NCBI GenBank assembly: GCA_021740105.1
Contig: JAIPAM010000001.1
Location: 508,239-572,238, forward strand
Source of the DNA: Flavobacterium sp.
GTDB lineage: Bacteria > Bacteroidota > Bacteroidia > Flavobacteriales > Flavobacteriaceae
DNA length: 64,000 nt
Reading direction: 5' to 3'
Shown here piece after piece: positions 41,515 to 50,515 of the stretch. The translations under genes were made by a program, and so were the position numbers. The notes below the pieces were generated by a model. That model worked only from the letters and a program-made list of their open reading frames with translations, did not search any database and was not told the origin of the DNA. Within the stretch, counting starts at the first letter, position 1; every line of letters begins with the position of its first letter.

Positions 41515-42510
41515 ATGACAGATCAACCAAAATTTGCAGTTATAGGAGGAGGAAGTTGGGCAACCGCAATAGCGAAAATGCTATGCGTGAATTTGCCAGA
41601 GATTGCTTGGTACATGAGAAATGAAGATGCAATTGAGCACATTAAAACCCATTTTCACAACCCAAACTATTTAAGTTCCGTAGAATTTCATGTCGAAAAA
41701 TTACGATTAACCAACGATATTAATGAAGCTGTTGCCTATGCTGATTATATCATTTTTGCAATCCCTTCCGCTTTTTTAAATGATGAGTTAAAGAATTTAA
41801 CCGAGAGTTTAAAAGGTAAAATTATATTTTCAGCAATTAAAGGAATTGTGCCGGAAACAAGTTTAATAGTAGGCGAGCATTTCAATAAAACGTTTGACAT
41901 TCCTTTTGATAATATTGGTGTAATCACCGGACCTTGTCACGCTGAAGAAGTTGCTTTGGAAAGATTATCTTATTTAACAATTGCTTGTGGCGATTCTAAA
42001 AAAGCCAAAGTCGTAGCTAAATATCTAAGTAGCGATTATATCAAAACTAAAATCAGTGACGATATTATTGGAACTGAATATGCAGCAATGCTAAAAAATA
42101 TTTATGCAATTGCCGCAGGAATGGCACATGGTTTAGGTTATGGGGATAATTTTCAATCGGTTTTAATGAGCAATGGAATTCGCGAAATGAAGAAATTCAT
42201 TCGTAAAGTCCACAAAATGAAACGAAACATTAATGACTCTGCTTATTTAGGAGATTTATTAGTCACCGGATATTCGGTATTTTCAAGAAACAGGATGTTT
42301 GGGAATATGATCGGAAAAGGGTACACCGTAAAATCAGCAATGATGGAAATGAGTATGGTTTCAGAAGGCTATTATGCTACCAAAAGTGCTTGGCAATTGA
42401 ACCAAACTTACGGTGCCAAAACGCCAATTATCGATGCTGTTTACGATATTTTATACGATGGAAAAGAAGCGAAAAAAGTTTTCAAAAAATTAACAGAAAA
42501 ATTAGATTAG
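41515..42510 (+). CDS. gpsA: Glycerol-3-phosphate dehydrogenase [NAD(P)+]
   Basis: 331 residues. The NAD(P) site is FAVIGGGSWATAIAKML. Further family segments are FAIPSAFLNDEL, KGIVPETSLIVGEHF, GPCHAEEVALERL and the catalytic lysine in AAMLKNIYAIAAGMAHGLGYGDN. GpsA reduces dihydroxyacetone phosphate to sn-glycerol-3-phosphate, the head group for phospholipids. It fits with the PlsC-type genes in the window. It has its own promoter, and the leader contains the structured repeat. Confidence 0.95.
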   Translation: MTDQPKFAVIGGGSWATAIAKMLCVNLPEIAWYMRNEDAIEHIKTHFHNPNYLSSVEFHVEKLRLTNDINEAVAYADYIIFAIPSAFLNDELKNLTESLKGKIIFSAIKGIVPETSLIVGEHFNKTFDIPFDNIGVITGPCHAEEVALERLSYLTIACGDSKKAKVVAKYLSSDYIKTKISDDIIGTEYAAMLKNIYAIAAGMAHGLGYGDNFQSVLMSNGIREMKKFIRKVHKMKRNINDSAYLGDLLVTGYSVFSRNRMFGNMIGKGYTVKSAMMEMSMVSEGYYATKSAWQLNQTYGAKTPIIDAVYDILYDGKEAKKVFKKLTEKLD

Positions 42511-42553
42511 TAGGATATTGAATTCCAGATGAATAATCAAATTTGAATAAATA

Positions 42554-42961
42554 TTATCTCACAATTACACCATCCACAAATAAAATTGGCACTTCTTCAA
42601 CATTATCTTCTGAAATAGAATTAGCGACGAAAGTAAATTTTTTGTCGTAAAGGGTGTTTCCAATGAAAAAAGTAACCATAAATTCGTTATTTAGAGTGGT
42701 TACACTTTTTTCTAGCATTTCGACTTTTACCACTGAAACAGCTGGAATTTCTACAAATGCGTGACGCAATAAAGAGGTTTTTTTCATTTCGCCATCCACA
42801 GTTCCAAAGGCTTTTGAAACTACCATCACGCTATCAAGGTTAAAGTCGCTGTCGTTTACTAAATAGATAAACCAGACTTTTTCCATAAAATCGTCGCTCC
42901 ATTCTTGAACGGCAGCAACGAATACATTTTCTACTTCTGGAATTGTAATGTCTTTTTTCAT
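42554..42961 (-). CDS. Conserved cytoplasmic protein of unknown function
   Basis: 135 residues, no signal peptide or membrane segment. Predicted mostly beta (VWFIYLVNDSDFNLDSVMVVSKAFG, TLLRHAFVEIPAVSVVKVEML-like strands, and the end VPILFVDGVIVR). I do not recognise a named domain; it looks like a Flavobacteriaceae-conserved protein. It lies between gpsA, on which it converges, and pheS, which is on the same strand 79 bases upstream. Function unknown. Confidence 0.7.
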   Translation of the reverse strand: MKKDITIPEVENVFVAAVQEWSDDFMEKVWFIYLVNDSDFNLDSVMVVSKAFGTVDGEMKKTSLLRHAFVEIPAVSVVKVEMLEKSVTTLNNEFMVTFFIGNTLYDKKFTFVANSISEDNVEEVPILFVDGVIVR

Positions 42962-43040
42962 TAGGAGAGGTGAGAGGATAGAATTAGAGATAATAGACTT
43001 GCCTGTCTTTCATTTATCCGTCTATTAACTATTTTCTTAA

Positions 43041-44060
43041 TTATATGCTTGCTTTAAATTGCTCTAAGAAACGAACGTCATTTTCGTAGAACATTCTGAT
43101 ATCGCCAATTTGGTAAAGCAACATTGCTATTCTTTCCACTCCCATTCCGAAGGCAAAGCCATTGTATTCATTGGTGTCGATACCGCAATTTTTAAGTACG
43201 TTTGGATCTACCATTCCGCAACCTCCAATTTCTAACCAACCGGTACCCTTTGTAATTCGGTAATCAGTTTCAGTTTTCAAGCCCCAATAAATATCAATTT
43301 CGGCACTTGGTTCAGTGAACGGGAAATAGGACGGGCGCAAACGAATTTTTGATTTTCCAAACATTTCTTTCGTAAAATAAAGAAGCGTTTGTTTTAAATC
43401 GGCAAATGAAACTTCTTTGTCAATATAAAGTCCTTCCACTTGGTGAAAAATACAGTGAGAACGGGAGGAAACCGCTTCATTTCTAAAAACTCTTCCTGGA
43501 GAAATAGTTCGAATTGGCGGTTTATTATTCTCCATATAGCGAACTTGCACGGATGAGGTATGGGTTCGCAATAAAATATCGGGATTAGTTTGAATAAAAA
43601 ATGTGTCTTGCATGTCACGAGCCGGATGGTATTCTGGCAAGTTTAATGCGGTAAAATTATGCCAATCATCTTCAATTTCTGGCCCCTCGGAAACGTTAAA
43701 TCCGATGGTAGAAAAGATATCGATAATTTGATTTTTTACTATTGAAATTGGATGACGAGAGCCAATTATCATAGGTTCAGCTGGACGCGTTAAGTCACCA
43801 TAAACCCCTTTAATTTCAACTTTACTTTCAAGCGTTTCTTGTATGGTTTTGATCTTTTCTTCCGCAGTAGTTTTAAGCAAATTAATTACTTGTCCAAACT
43901 CTTTTTTCTGATCGTTTGGCACCATTTTAAACTCGGCAAAAAAGTCATTTAATAGTCCTTTTTTACCTAAGAATTTGATGCGGAAAACTTCTAATTCGGC
44001 AGCGTCTTGAGTTTGAAAAGCTTGTGCTTCGGTAATATATTCTTTGATCTTATCTATCAT
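43041..44060 (-). CDS. pheS: Phenylalanyl-tRNA synthetase alpha subunit
   Basis: 339 residues. An N-terminal coiled coil of about 85 residues is followed by the class II catalytic core with [13 protein letters not shown], the motif 2 region [30 protein letters not shown], and the motif 3 segment [28 protein letters not shown]. It works as a heterotetramer with PheT, which is not in this window, so pheS and pheT are not adjacent here, as is common in Bacteroidota. It charges tRNA-Phe. Confidence 0.96.
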   Translation of the reverse strand: MIDKIKEYITEAQAFQTQDAAELEVFRIKFLGKKGLLNDFFAEFKMVPNDQKKEFGQVINLLKTTAEEKIKTIQETLESKVEIKGVYGDLTRPAEPMIIGSRHPISIVKNQIIDIFSTIGFNVSEGPEIEDDWHNFTALNLPEYHPARDMQDTFFIQTNPDILLRTHTSSVQVRYMENNKPPIRTISPGRVFRNEAVSSRSHCIFHQVEGLYIDKEVSFADLKQTLLYFTKEMFGKSKIRLRPSYFPFTEPSAEIDIYWGLKTETDYRITKGTGWLEIGGCGMVDPNVLKNCGIDTNEYNGFAFGMGVERIAMLLYQIGDIRMFYENDVRFLEQFKASI

Positions 44061-44149
44061 TTTTATTCAATAGTTGAAGTGCAAATTTAATTAAAAAGTT
44101 GTAAGTTGTAGGTTGTGTGGGTTAAGTTTTTCAAGTAAATCAACAAACT

Positions 44150-44506
44150 TTAATCAATAAATTCTTTTTCAAGAAAATAATTCACAATCGCTTCCTTCAT
44201 TAAAACGGATTGTTCTCCCGCTTTTAATGGAGGCAATTCTTCTTTAACGGTATAATGAGGCCAACCATCAGCATCTACATAATCAAATTCATAAAACCCA
44301 TAAGGTTCTAATAACCGGCAAATGGCAATGTGCATCAGGTTTAATTTCTCGTCTTTTTTATAAGCCTCATGAATTTTTCCCAGCTCCTGAACCCCGATTA
44401 AATAAATGATGGCATCCAAATCTAAATCTTCACCTTGTGAAAATTGATTTGAAAGTAGGGACACCAAATTTTCCCAGCGCTCTTTGAGTTGTATATCTCT
44501 TGACAT
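44150..44506 (-). CDS. Conserved small protein of unknown function
   Basis: 118 residues, acidic and soluble (LKERWENLVSLLSNQFSQGEDLDLDAIIYLIGVQELGKI..., then EPYGFYEFDYVDADGWPHY). The pattern of a helical first half followed by a short aromatic-rich stretch recurs in Bacteroidota proteins with no named domain. It precedes pheS on the same strand by 90 bases and is divergent from cvpA across a region with a 7-base tandem repeat. Confidence 0.75.
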   Translation of the reverse strand: MSRDIQLKERWENLVSLLSNQFSQGEDLDLDAIIYLIGVQELGKIHEAYKKDEKLNLMHIAICRLLEPYGFYEFDYVDADGWPHYTVKEELPPLKAGEQSVLMKEAIVNYFLEKEFID

Positions 44507-44535
44507 TTAAAATTAATTGTGAATTATAAATTATA

Positions 44536-44574
44536 AAATCTGAAATCTGAAATCTGAAATCTGAAATCTGAAAT
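44536..44574. repeat. Heptanucleotide tandem repeat (AAATCTG x5)
   Basis: Five perfect copies of AAATCTG followed by AAAT, in the short divergent region between the genes at 44506 and 44644. It ends 32 bases before the predicted -7 box of cvpA. Such runs can change copy number by slippage. Confidence 0.95.
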
Positions 44575-44605
44575 TATTTGGGTAAAGATACCAACATAAT
44601 TCTTT

Positions 44606-44613
44606 TATCTTTG
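44606..44613 (+). promoter_or_regulatory. Predicted -7 box of the CvpA-family gene
   Basis: TATCTTTG fits TAnnTTTG, 30 bases before the ATG at 44644. The nearest upstream TTG (44578-44580) is 25 bases away, slightly beyond the usual spacing, at the edge of the heptamer repeat. Confidence 0.5.
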
Positions 44614-44643
44614 TTCTTTATTCTATTCTCTTTATTCTTTTAC

Positions 44644-45156
44644 ATGAGTTATTTAGATATTTTTCTAGGCGGATTATTGATATACGGATTTGTTCGCGGT
44701 TTTTGGAATGGTTTTTTTATTGAATTGGCTTCGTTTGTCTCTCTTTTATTAGGAATTTATGTGGCGATAAAATTCTCGTATATAATGAAATCAATTGTAG
44801 CAAATCATGTTTCTTGGAATCCTAAAAGTATTCAAATTGTCGCTTTTATCCTCACCTTTATTTTGGTGGTAATTGGAATATCGTTGCTGGCAAAATTCCT
44901 CACTAAGATCGCAAATAAGGCTAGCCTTGGAATTGTAAATAAAGTAATGGGTAGTGTTTTCGGACTATTAAAAATGATTTTAATGCTTAGTGTACTTTTA
45001 AGCTTGTTTCAAAAAATTAATTTTGATTACACTTTTGCCAAAAAATCGACGATTGATAACTCCTATTTTTTCAATCCGATACAGAAAACGGCTGAAATAA
45101 TTTATCCTTCAATCGAAGAATGGTATAAGGGATTTAAGGTAAAAGCGATTCAATAA
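44644..45156 (+). CDS. CvpA-family membrane protein
   Basis: 170 residues from the ATG at 44644 (MSYLDIFLGGLLIYGFVRGFW). The frame extends to a TTG at 44578, but that would run through the predicted promoter and does not fit the family start. Four membrane segments and the family pattern FVRGFWNGFFIELASFVSLLLGIYVA are clear, with the later VNKVMGSVFGLLKMILMLSVL. CvpA proteins are needed for colicin V production in E. coli and have been linked to envelope stress. It converges on the bat operon with a 3-base gap. Confidence 0.9.
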   Translation: MSYLDIFLGGLLIYGFVRGFWNGFFIELASFVSLLLGIYVAIKFSYIMKSIVANHVSWNPKSIQIVAFILTFILVVIGISLLAKFLTKIANKASLGIVNKVMGSVFGLLKMILMLSVLLSLFQKINFDYTFAKKSTIDNSYFFNPIQKTAEIIYPSIEEWYKGFKVKAIQ

Positions 45157-45159
45157 TTC

Positions 45160-45903
45160 CTACTTTAATCTTTTTATTGCGCTGTTTTCAATCCAGCCTT
45201 CATTCCCATCGGTAAGTTGAATTTTGTTCCAGTTGTCAAGTGTTTCAAGGATATAAACTTTGGTACCTTCGTGTAACATAAATGCATCAGTTGCGCTAAC
45301 TTTAGGTTCGCTTTTCACCGATACCACTTCAGAAAACACAATTGCAGGCTGGTCGTTATTGAATTGATTTTTCTCAAAAATAGCAGATGAAATACTTACT
45401 AATAATAGCAATAGTACTGCAAACATTCCCAAGAAAAATAATCTTTTAGAAACCGTGATTTGTGAGAAATAATACCCTACAAAAAATAACAAAAACACAA
45501 ATGATAAACCAACGGTAATTCCACCCCAAGTATTGTAGTGAAACGTGTTGGTAAAATCTTGAATCACTTTATTAAACCCAACTTTTTCTACCGTTTTGAT
45601 GTCGTCAATTTGAAGTTTTTGTGCGAATTTTAGGTTGTTTTGAATTTCGCTATCTTCAGGATTTAGCAATAATGCCTTTTCGTAATTGTATATCGAAGGG
45701 GCCACTTTATTCAATTTATAATAGCAATTTCCAAGATTAAAGTACAATTCTGCCGATTGTTTTTTAGCTGACAATTCCGTTTCGTAAGCAGCAATTGCTT
45801 CTTGGTATTTGCCTTTTTGATACAACGAATTCCCATTTTCAAAGCCGCTTTGAGCAAAGAAAAAGTGTGATGTTAATAATAGGATATATAATAAGTTTTT
45901 CAT
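45160..45903 (-). CDS. batE: BatE: TPR protein with SH3-like domain
   Basis: 247 residues. A signal peptide (MKNLLYILLLTSHFFFAQ), two to three TPRs (residues ~20-90), two membrane segments near 130-180 and a C-terminal bacterial SH3 domain (VFSEVVSVKSEPKVSATDAFMLHEG...GWIENSAIK). The order TPR-TM-SH3 is that of BatE in the Bacteroides aerotolerance operon. It is the last gene of the unit, 8 bases after batD. Its role is inferred from operon membership. Confidence 0.88.
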   Translation of the reverse strand: MKNLLYILLLTSHFFFAQSGFENGNSLYQKGKYQEAIAAYETELSAKKQSAELYFNLGNCYYKLNKVAPSIYNYEKALLLNPEDSEIQNNLKFAQKLQIDDIKTVEKVGFNKVIQDFTNTFHYNTWGGITVGLSFVFLLFFVGYYFSQITVSKRLFFLGMFAVLLLLLVSISSAIFEKNQFNNDQPAIVFSEVVSVKSEPKVSATDAFMLHEGTKVYILETLDNWNKIQLTDGNEGWIENSAIKRLK

Positions 45904-45911
45904 TTTATTTA

Positions 45912-47666
45912 CTAAACAATTTGTTTTTCTAATTCTGAAATGATACTAACCGCTTTTTCGTAATCTTGTTGAATTGCTGTACTTGTTGAAGGCGCATATC
46001 TCGCAAATTCACAATTCTCCGTCAGATTGATAAATGCTGAAATGGATTCCGGATTGGCTTTTCTTTCCAATAAAATTTCACTGATTTTCTCCTTACTCAT
46101 TTCAGAAGTTTCAATATTGATTTTGGCTTTCAAGAAATTATGCATTGCCTTTTCTAATGCAATGTAAAAAGGTTCTTTATTGCCAATTTCTTTTTGTGCT
46201 TCCGATAAGTATTTTTTAGCAAGTTTGTTTGATAATTTTATTTTGTTCCCCGCAACATCCCCATCAATAGCTTCTTTTTTCTTCTTGAAAAGAACGATTA
46301 CCGGAATACACAAAAAGGGTAAACAGGCTAATAAATAAAATAAAGTGGAGCCATAAAAATCACTTTGATTCATGGAGGTCAAATCTGTTTTTAATTTAAT
46401 AAACTTAAATTGTGCTGAACTTAAAACTGCCGATTTTTTTGTGTCTGACGTTGATGCCACAGAATTATCAGTGGCGTTAGGACCTTCCAAAACATTAATC
46501 ATAATTTCAGGTGAAGTAACCGTTTTGTAATTTTGAGAACCCAAATCAAAATAGGTAAATGTCATTGGTTTTATTGGATATTTTCCCTTGTATTGAGGGA
46601 TAATTGCATATTTATCCGAAATTCTTCCTGTCATTCCAGAAAGTGGCGTTGAAACTTTTTCACTGTGAACCGGATCATACATTTCTAATGCTGTAGGGAC
46701 AATTGGTTTTGGTAAAGTAAATAATTTTAAGTTTCCTGTTCCAGAAACACTTACTTCTAAATCAAGACTTTCCCCCGACTTAATATTAGTTTTTGAAGGA
46801 ATAACTTTAAATGCAAATCGACCTACGGCACCAGAAAAATCTGCTGGTTTTCCAGCTTCAGGAAGTGCTTTTACGTTAATGGTTTTAGCCCCTGCCGAAA
46901 CCCTTTTGTGGTCTTCAACTAAAAGTACTTGGCCAAAAATATTTCTGCGGTTCGATGGCAACTGAACATCAACATCTAATGATAAGGGCTCAATAACCAA
47001 TTTTCCTGATTTTTGAGGGTATAATACTGTTTTACGTAGGGTTACAAAACGGTATTTTTCTCCTTTATATCGGCCTTCTTCAGCGACGAGTTGTTTGATG
47101 TCAATATTCTGACTCCAGAAATCATTGTATTTTGGTTTGTCTAATTCTCTCCAGTTGGTAATACCAATATTGTAACTGAAATAGATCTTATAAACAACAG
47201 TAATTGGCTCATTTAAATACGGATTCGTTTTAGAAATTTCAGCTACTAAATGTAACGATTGATCTGCGGTTACTTGGGTATCATTTGGATCTCTTGGCTG
47301 TTCCACCGCAGCAGTTACCGTAATTTTAATTGGCGATGTTTTATATATTTGCCCGCGAATATCAATGGAAGCTTGACGAATTACTAAAACTCCTTTTTGC
47401 ATTGGCAATAAGAAATAAGAGTAGGTTTTATTAAATGAGCTCTTTCCATTTATCCAAGATTGACTCACTTGTTGGCTAGGTCCAGCAACAATTTTAAACC
47501 CTTCAAAATTGGGAGGGGTAAAGTTATCGCCGTCATCATTCATCGTGAAATCTATACGAAGTCTTTCGTTCAATCCAAGAGTTTGTTTGCTAACTTTAGC
47601 TTCAAATTGCACTTGAGCTATAATCGCTTGAAAACTTAAGAATAATAGAATTAAATATCTTTTCAT
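45912..47666 (-). CDS. batD: BatD family protein
   Basis: 584 residues with a signal peptide and a long periplasmic part built of beta-sandwich domains, starting VQFEAKVSKQTLGLNERLRIDFTMNDDG, typical of BatD. A membrane segment lies at about 440-462 (LFYLLACLPFLCIPVIVLF), followed by a helical cytoplasmic tail. It probably scaffolds a membrane complex with BatA and BatB. Gaps of 8 bases to batE and 33 to batC keep it in the same transcript. Confidence 0.9.
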   Translation of the reverse strand: MKRYLILLFLSFQAIIAQVQFEAKVSKQTLGLNERLRIDFTMNDDGDNFTPPNFEGFKIVAGPSQQVSQSWINGKSSFNKTYSYFLLPMQKGVLVIRQASIDIRGQIYKTSPIKITVTAAVEQPRDPNDTQVTADQSLHLVAEISKTNPYLNEPITVVYKIYFSYNIGITNWRELDKPKYNDFWSQNIDIKQLVAEEGRYKGEKYRFVTLRKTVLYPQKSGKLVIEPLSLDVDVQLPSNRRNIFGQVLLVEDHKRVSAGAKTINVKALPEAGKPADFSGAVGRFAFKVIPSKTNIKSGESLDLEVSVSGTGNLKLFTLPKPIVPTALEMYDPVHSEKVSTPLSGMTGRISDKYAIIPQYKGKYPIKPMTFTYFDLGSQNYKTVTSPEIMINVLEGPNATDNSVASTSDTKKSAVLSSAQFKFIKLKTDLTSMNQSDFYGSTLFYLLACLPFLCIPVIVLFKKKKEAIDGDVAGNKIKLSNKLAKKYLSEAQKEIGNKEPFYIALEKAMHNFLKAKINIETSEMSKEKISEILLERKANPESISAFINLTENCEFARYAPSTSTAIQQDYEKAVSIISELEKQIV

Positions 47667-47699
47667 TATTTTTTTAATCGTTTTTTTTATTTAGATAAA

Positions 47700-48440
47700 T
47701 TACCAATCTTTCTCTGTTTGAATAGGTTTGCCCTTGACTTTTTTGGCATTTACTTTATCTTGAATTTTCTTTTCTTCATTGTTTACCGCGTCTAATAAAT
47801 TTTGAACACGCTCTTTTTGTATTCCTCCAGGTTTGGGTTTTGGCTGCCCATCTTGATTGTTCTTTTGGTCGTTTTTATTTTTTTGATCCCCGTCCTTTTT
47901 ATCGTCTTTTTTCTTGTCGTCTTTCTTATCGTCCTTTTTGTCTTTTTTATCGTCTTTCTTTTTATCCTTTTTCTTGTCCTTCTTGTCTTTTTTATCGTCT
48001 TTCTTTGGTGGATTATTTTTCAACATTTTTTTTGCTAATGCAAAATTATATCTGGTTTCTTCATCCTTTGGATTATTTCGCAAGGCATTTTTATAGGCTT
48101 CAACAGCTGCCGAATAATTCTTTTCTTTCATGTAAATATTTCCTGAATTGTGAAAAGCCGAGTGTTTTTCAGTCCTTGCGGTTGAATTTTTTATGGCATT
48201 TTCATATGAAAATAAAGCTTCAGAATTATTATTTTGCTTGTAAATTGCATTTCCTAAATTATAAGCTGAAATAGATTTCTTAGGGTTATTTGAAAGTGAA
48301 ATTCGATATTCAGCTTCGGCACTCGCATATTTTTTATCAGCGAATTCATCATTTGCTTTAGGCAAATGAAAATCCTTTTCTTGAGCGAAAATCGCAAAAG
48401 AAAGCAAGATAAAACTATATAGTAAAATATTCTTCATCAT
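47700..48440 (-). CDS. batC: BatC: TPR protein with a Lys/Asp-rich tail
   Basis: 246 residues. A signal peptide (MMKNILLYSFILLSFAIFAQ) is followed by TPRs across ~25-145 (ISAYNLGNAIYKQNNNSEALFSYENAI, FHNSGNIYMKEKNYSAAVEAYKNAL). The next ~60 residues are low complexity, dominated by K and D, encoded by a repetitive GTC/TTT-type stretch on the plus strand at about 47880-48000. It ends with IQKERVQNLLDAVNNEEKKIQDKV. TPR plus charged tail is the usual BatC arrangement. It overlaps batB by 4 bases. Confidence 0.88.
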   Translation of the reverse strand: MMKNILLYSFILLSFAIFAQEKDFHLPKANDEFADKKYASAEAEYRISLSNNPKKSISAYNLGNAIYKQNNNSEALFSYENAIKNSTARTEKHSAFHNSGNIYMKEKNYSAAVEAYKNALRNNPKDEETRYNFALAKKMLKNNPPKKDDKKDKKDKKKDKKKDDKKDKKDDKKDDKKKDDKKDGDQKNKNDQKNNQDGQPKPKPGGIQKERVQNLLDAVNNEEKKIQDKVNAKKVKGKPIQTEKDW

Positions 48441-49474
48441 TCTTTTTCATTAAATAAATTCAACTTTTTCAACCATCCGGTTTTTCTTTCTAAAAAGAAA
48501 ACATCTAGGAATAATAGAAAAAATCCCATTCCTAAAAACCATTGGAATTGCGAATTATAATCGGTGAATTGTTGTGCTTCAAACTCCGTTTTTTCAATAT
48601 TTTCTAACGCTTTTTTTACATATTCTAAAACCTCTTTAGTATTATTTCCATTTATATAACCGCCCTTGGTATTTTTAGAAATTAATTTTAAGCTCTGTTC
48701 ATTCAATTTTGTTACGACCACTTCGTTATTTCGATCCCTTTTAAAACTGATAACCCTGCCATTTTCTTTCAATGGAATCGGCCCACCTTTTGGAGTTCCC
48801 AAACCTATTGTAATAATTTTTAACCCCAATTTATTCGCTTCATCAGCTGCATCACTCGCACCTTCAGAATGATCTTCACCATCAGAAATTAAAATTAATA
48901 ATTTACTAGTTTTCTTATCATCATCAAAATAAGTTGAAGATAATTTTATAGCTTCATCCAAGGAGGTACCTTGTGAAGACACCATAGAAGGATTCATACT
49001 TTGTAAGAACATTTTTGCCACACCATAATCAGTAGTAATTGGCAAAACAGGGAATGCACTTCCCGCATACGCAACTATTCCAATTCGATCACCAACTAAT
49101 TGATTAATGATTTGCGAAACAATTTGTTTGCTTTTTTCTAATCTGCTTGGGGCAACATCTTCGCAAAGCATACTTTTAGATACGTCAACAGCAAATACAA
49201 TGTCTATTCCTTCTCTTTTTACAGTTTCTGATTTTGTTCCAATTTTTGGATTAACCAAACCAATTACTAAGCACGCAAAAGCAAGTGTTAAAACAACAAA
49301 TTTAAGTCCCGTTTTAAATCCAGAACTTTCAGGACTTAGTTTTTTCACCATTTCTAAATCTCCAAACTCTTGTTGCTTTTTTCTTTTCCAATATAAATTG
49401 AACAGAAATACCACAACCAAAATTGGAATGATAAAAAGTAAAGGCAAATATTTTTTTTCGTCTAATTCGTACAT
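48437..49474 (-). CDS. batB: BatB: membrane-anchored von Willebrand A protein
   Basis: 345 residues. Two N-terminal membrane segments (~10-28 and ~55-75), a VWA domain with the metal site DVSKSM (MIDAS) and later VAYAGSAF and LILISDGEDH, then a C-terminal membrane segment near 315-335. The topology is that of BatA/BatB: VWA domain between transmembrane helices. It is co-transcribed with batA, 39 bases upstream, and with batC. Confidence 0.92.
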   Translation of the reverse strand: MYELDEKKYLPLLFIIPILVVVFLFNLYWKRKKQQEFGDLEMVKKLSPESSGFKTGLKFVVLTLAFACLVIGLVNPKIGTKSETVKREGIDIVFAVDVSKSMLCEDVAPSRLEKSKQIVSQIINQLVGDRIGIVAYAGSAFPVLPITTDYGVAKMFLQSMNPSMVSSQGTSLDEAIKLSSTYFDDDKKTSKLLILISDGEDHSEGASDAADEANKLGLKIITIGLGTPKGGPIPLKENGRVISFKRDRNNEVVVTKLNEQSLKLISKNTKGGYINGNNTKEVLEYVKKALENIEKTEFEAQQFTDYNSQFQWFLGMGFFLLFLDVFFLERKTGWLKKLNLFNEKE

Positions 49475-49513
49475 ATATTTTTCTTAAATACCAATTTCTT
49501 TTCGATACTGAAA

Positions 49514-50515
49514 TTAAATAAAACTTCTAAAAAGGGTGTTTCGTAATCCCAATTCTAGCAATAATAATAACACTGAAAAAAGTGCAAAAGGCCTATATTT
49601 TTCATCGTAATCATAGAATTTTAATTCCTGAATTTCCGTTGTTTCTAATTTGTTAATCTCATTGTAAATCGATTCCAACTTCTGATTGCTGTAGGCTCGG
49701 AAATATTTTCCCCCGGTATTTTTTGCAATCGAACGAAGTAATGCCTCATCAATTTCCACTTTCATCATTCTAAATAAAAACTGTCCGTTTGGGGCAATTG
49801 CGTAAGGGAAATCGGCCATTCCATTAGATCCAATCCCAATCGTATAAACTTTAATTCCGTATTGTTGTGCAATGTCAGAAGCTGTTTGAGGCTCTATAAA
49901 ACCTGAGTTATTCACTCCATCAGTCATTAATATGACAATCTTACTTTTAGCTTTGCTGTCTTTTAATCGGTTAATTGCCGTGGTTAAACCCATTCCAATT
50001 CCAGTTCCATCTTGAAGCACATTGTCGTATTTTATACTTCTAATGGCGTCCATAACCACCGCTTTATCACTTGTAACCGGTGATTTTGTATAGGCCTCAG
50101 ACGCATAAACCACTAATCCTATTCGGTCATTGGGTCTCCCTTTTACAAAATTTTCTGCGACCTCTTTCAAAGCTTCCATTCGATTTGGCTTAAAATCTTT
50201 GGCTAGCATACTTCCAGAGACATCCACCGACATTACAATATCAATTCCTTTAGTGGTTTTGGTTTTACTACTCACATCTACAGTTCTTGGTCGCGCCATG
50301 GCAATAATTAAGGAGCTTAACGCCAATAGTCGAAACACAAACAGCATCGGTTTTAATTTGGTTAAAACAGATTTTGTATTCTTAAAACCCTTTAATGAAC
50401 TTATTTTTAAAGTAGCCGTTTGTTCCTTCCTTTTCCATATCTGCCATGATATAACAACTGGAATTAACAGAAAAAGCCAGAAAAATTCGGGATTTAGAAA
50501 AGTCATTTTATTCAT
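49514..50515 (-). CDS. batA: BatA: membrane-anchored von Willebrand A protein
   Basis: 333 residues from the ATG at 50515 (MNKMTFLNPEFFWLF), 8 bases into the preceding gene; the ATG at 50506 (MTFLNPEFF) is equally possible. A frame extension to a TTG at 50539 is rejected because it runs further into the neighbouring gene. The protein has N-terminal membrane segments, a VWA domain with MIDAS motif DVSGSM, GLVVYASEAYTKSPVT and VILMTDGVNNSG, and a C-terminal membrane segment. Together with BatB it probably forms a metal-dependent protein-binding platform served by MoxR. Confidence 0.92.
   Translation of the reverse strand: MNKMTFLNPEFFWLFLLIPVVISWQIWKRKEQTATLKISSLKGFKNTKSVLTKLKPMLFVFRLLALSSLIIAMARPRTVDVSSKTKTTKGIDIVMSVDVSGSMLAKDFKPNRMEALKEVAENFVKGRPNDRIGLVVYASEAYTKSPVTSDKAVVMDAIRSIKYDNVLQDGTGIGMGLTTAINRLKDSKAKSKIVILMTDGVNNSGFIEPQTASDIAQQYGIKVYTIGIGSNGMADFPYAIAPNGQFLFRMMKVEIDEALLRSIAKNTGGKYFRAYSNQKLESIYNEINKLETTEIQELKFYDYDEKYRPFALFSVLLLLLELGLRNTLFRSFI

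Noticed and set aside
44644..45156. Colicin V production locus
   Set aside because: A CvpA-family protein alone, next to pheS and bat genes, gives no bacteriocin precursor, immunity or export genes.
47802..48274. Long open frames on the plus strand opposite batC, rich in F, L, S and V
   Set aside because: They arise from reading the K/D-rich low-complexity tract on the other strand; the minus-strand frame has a signal peptide, TPRs and operon overlap.
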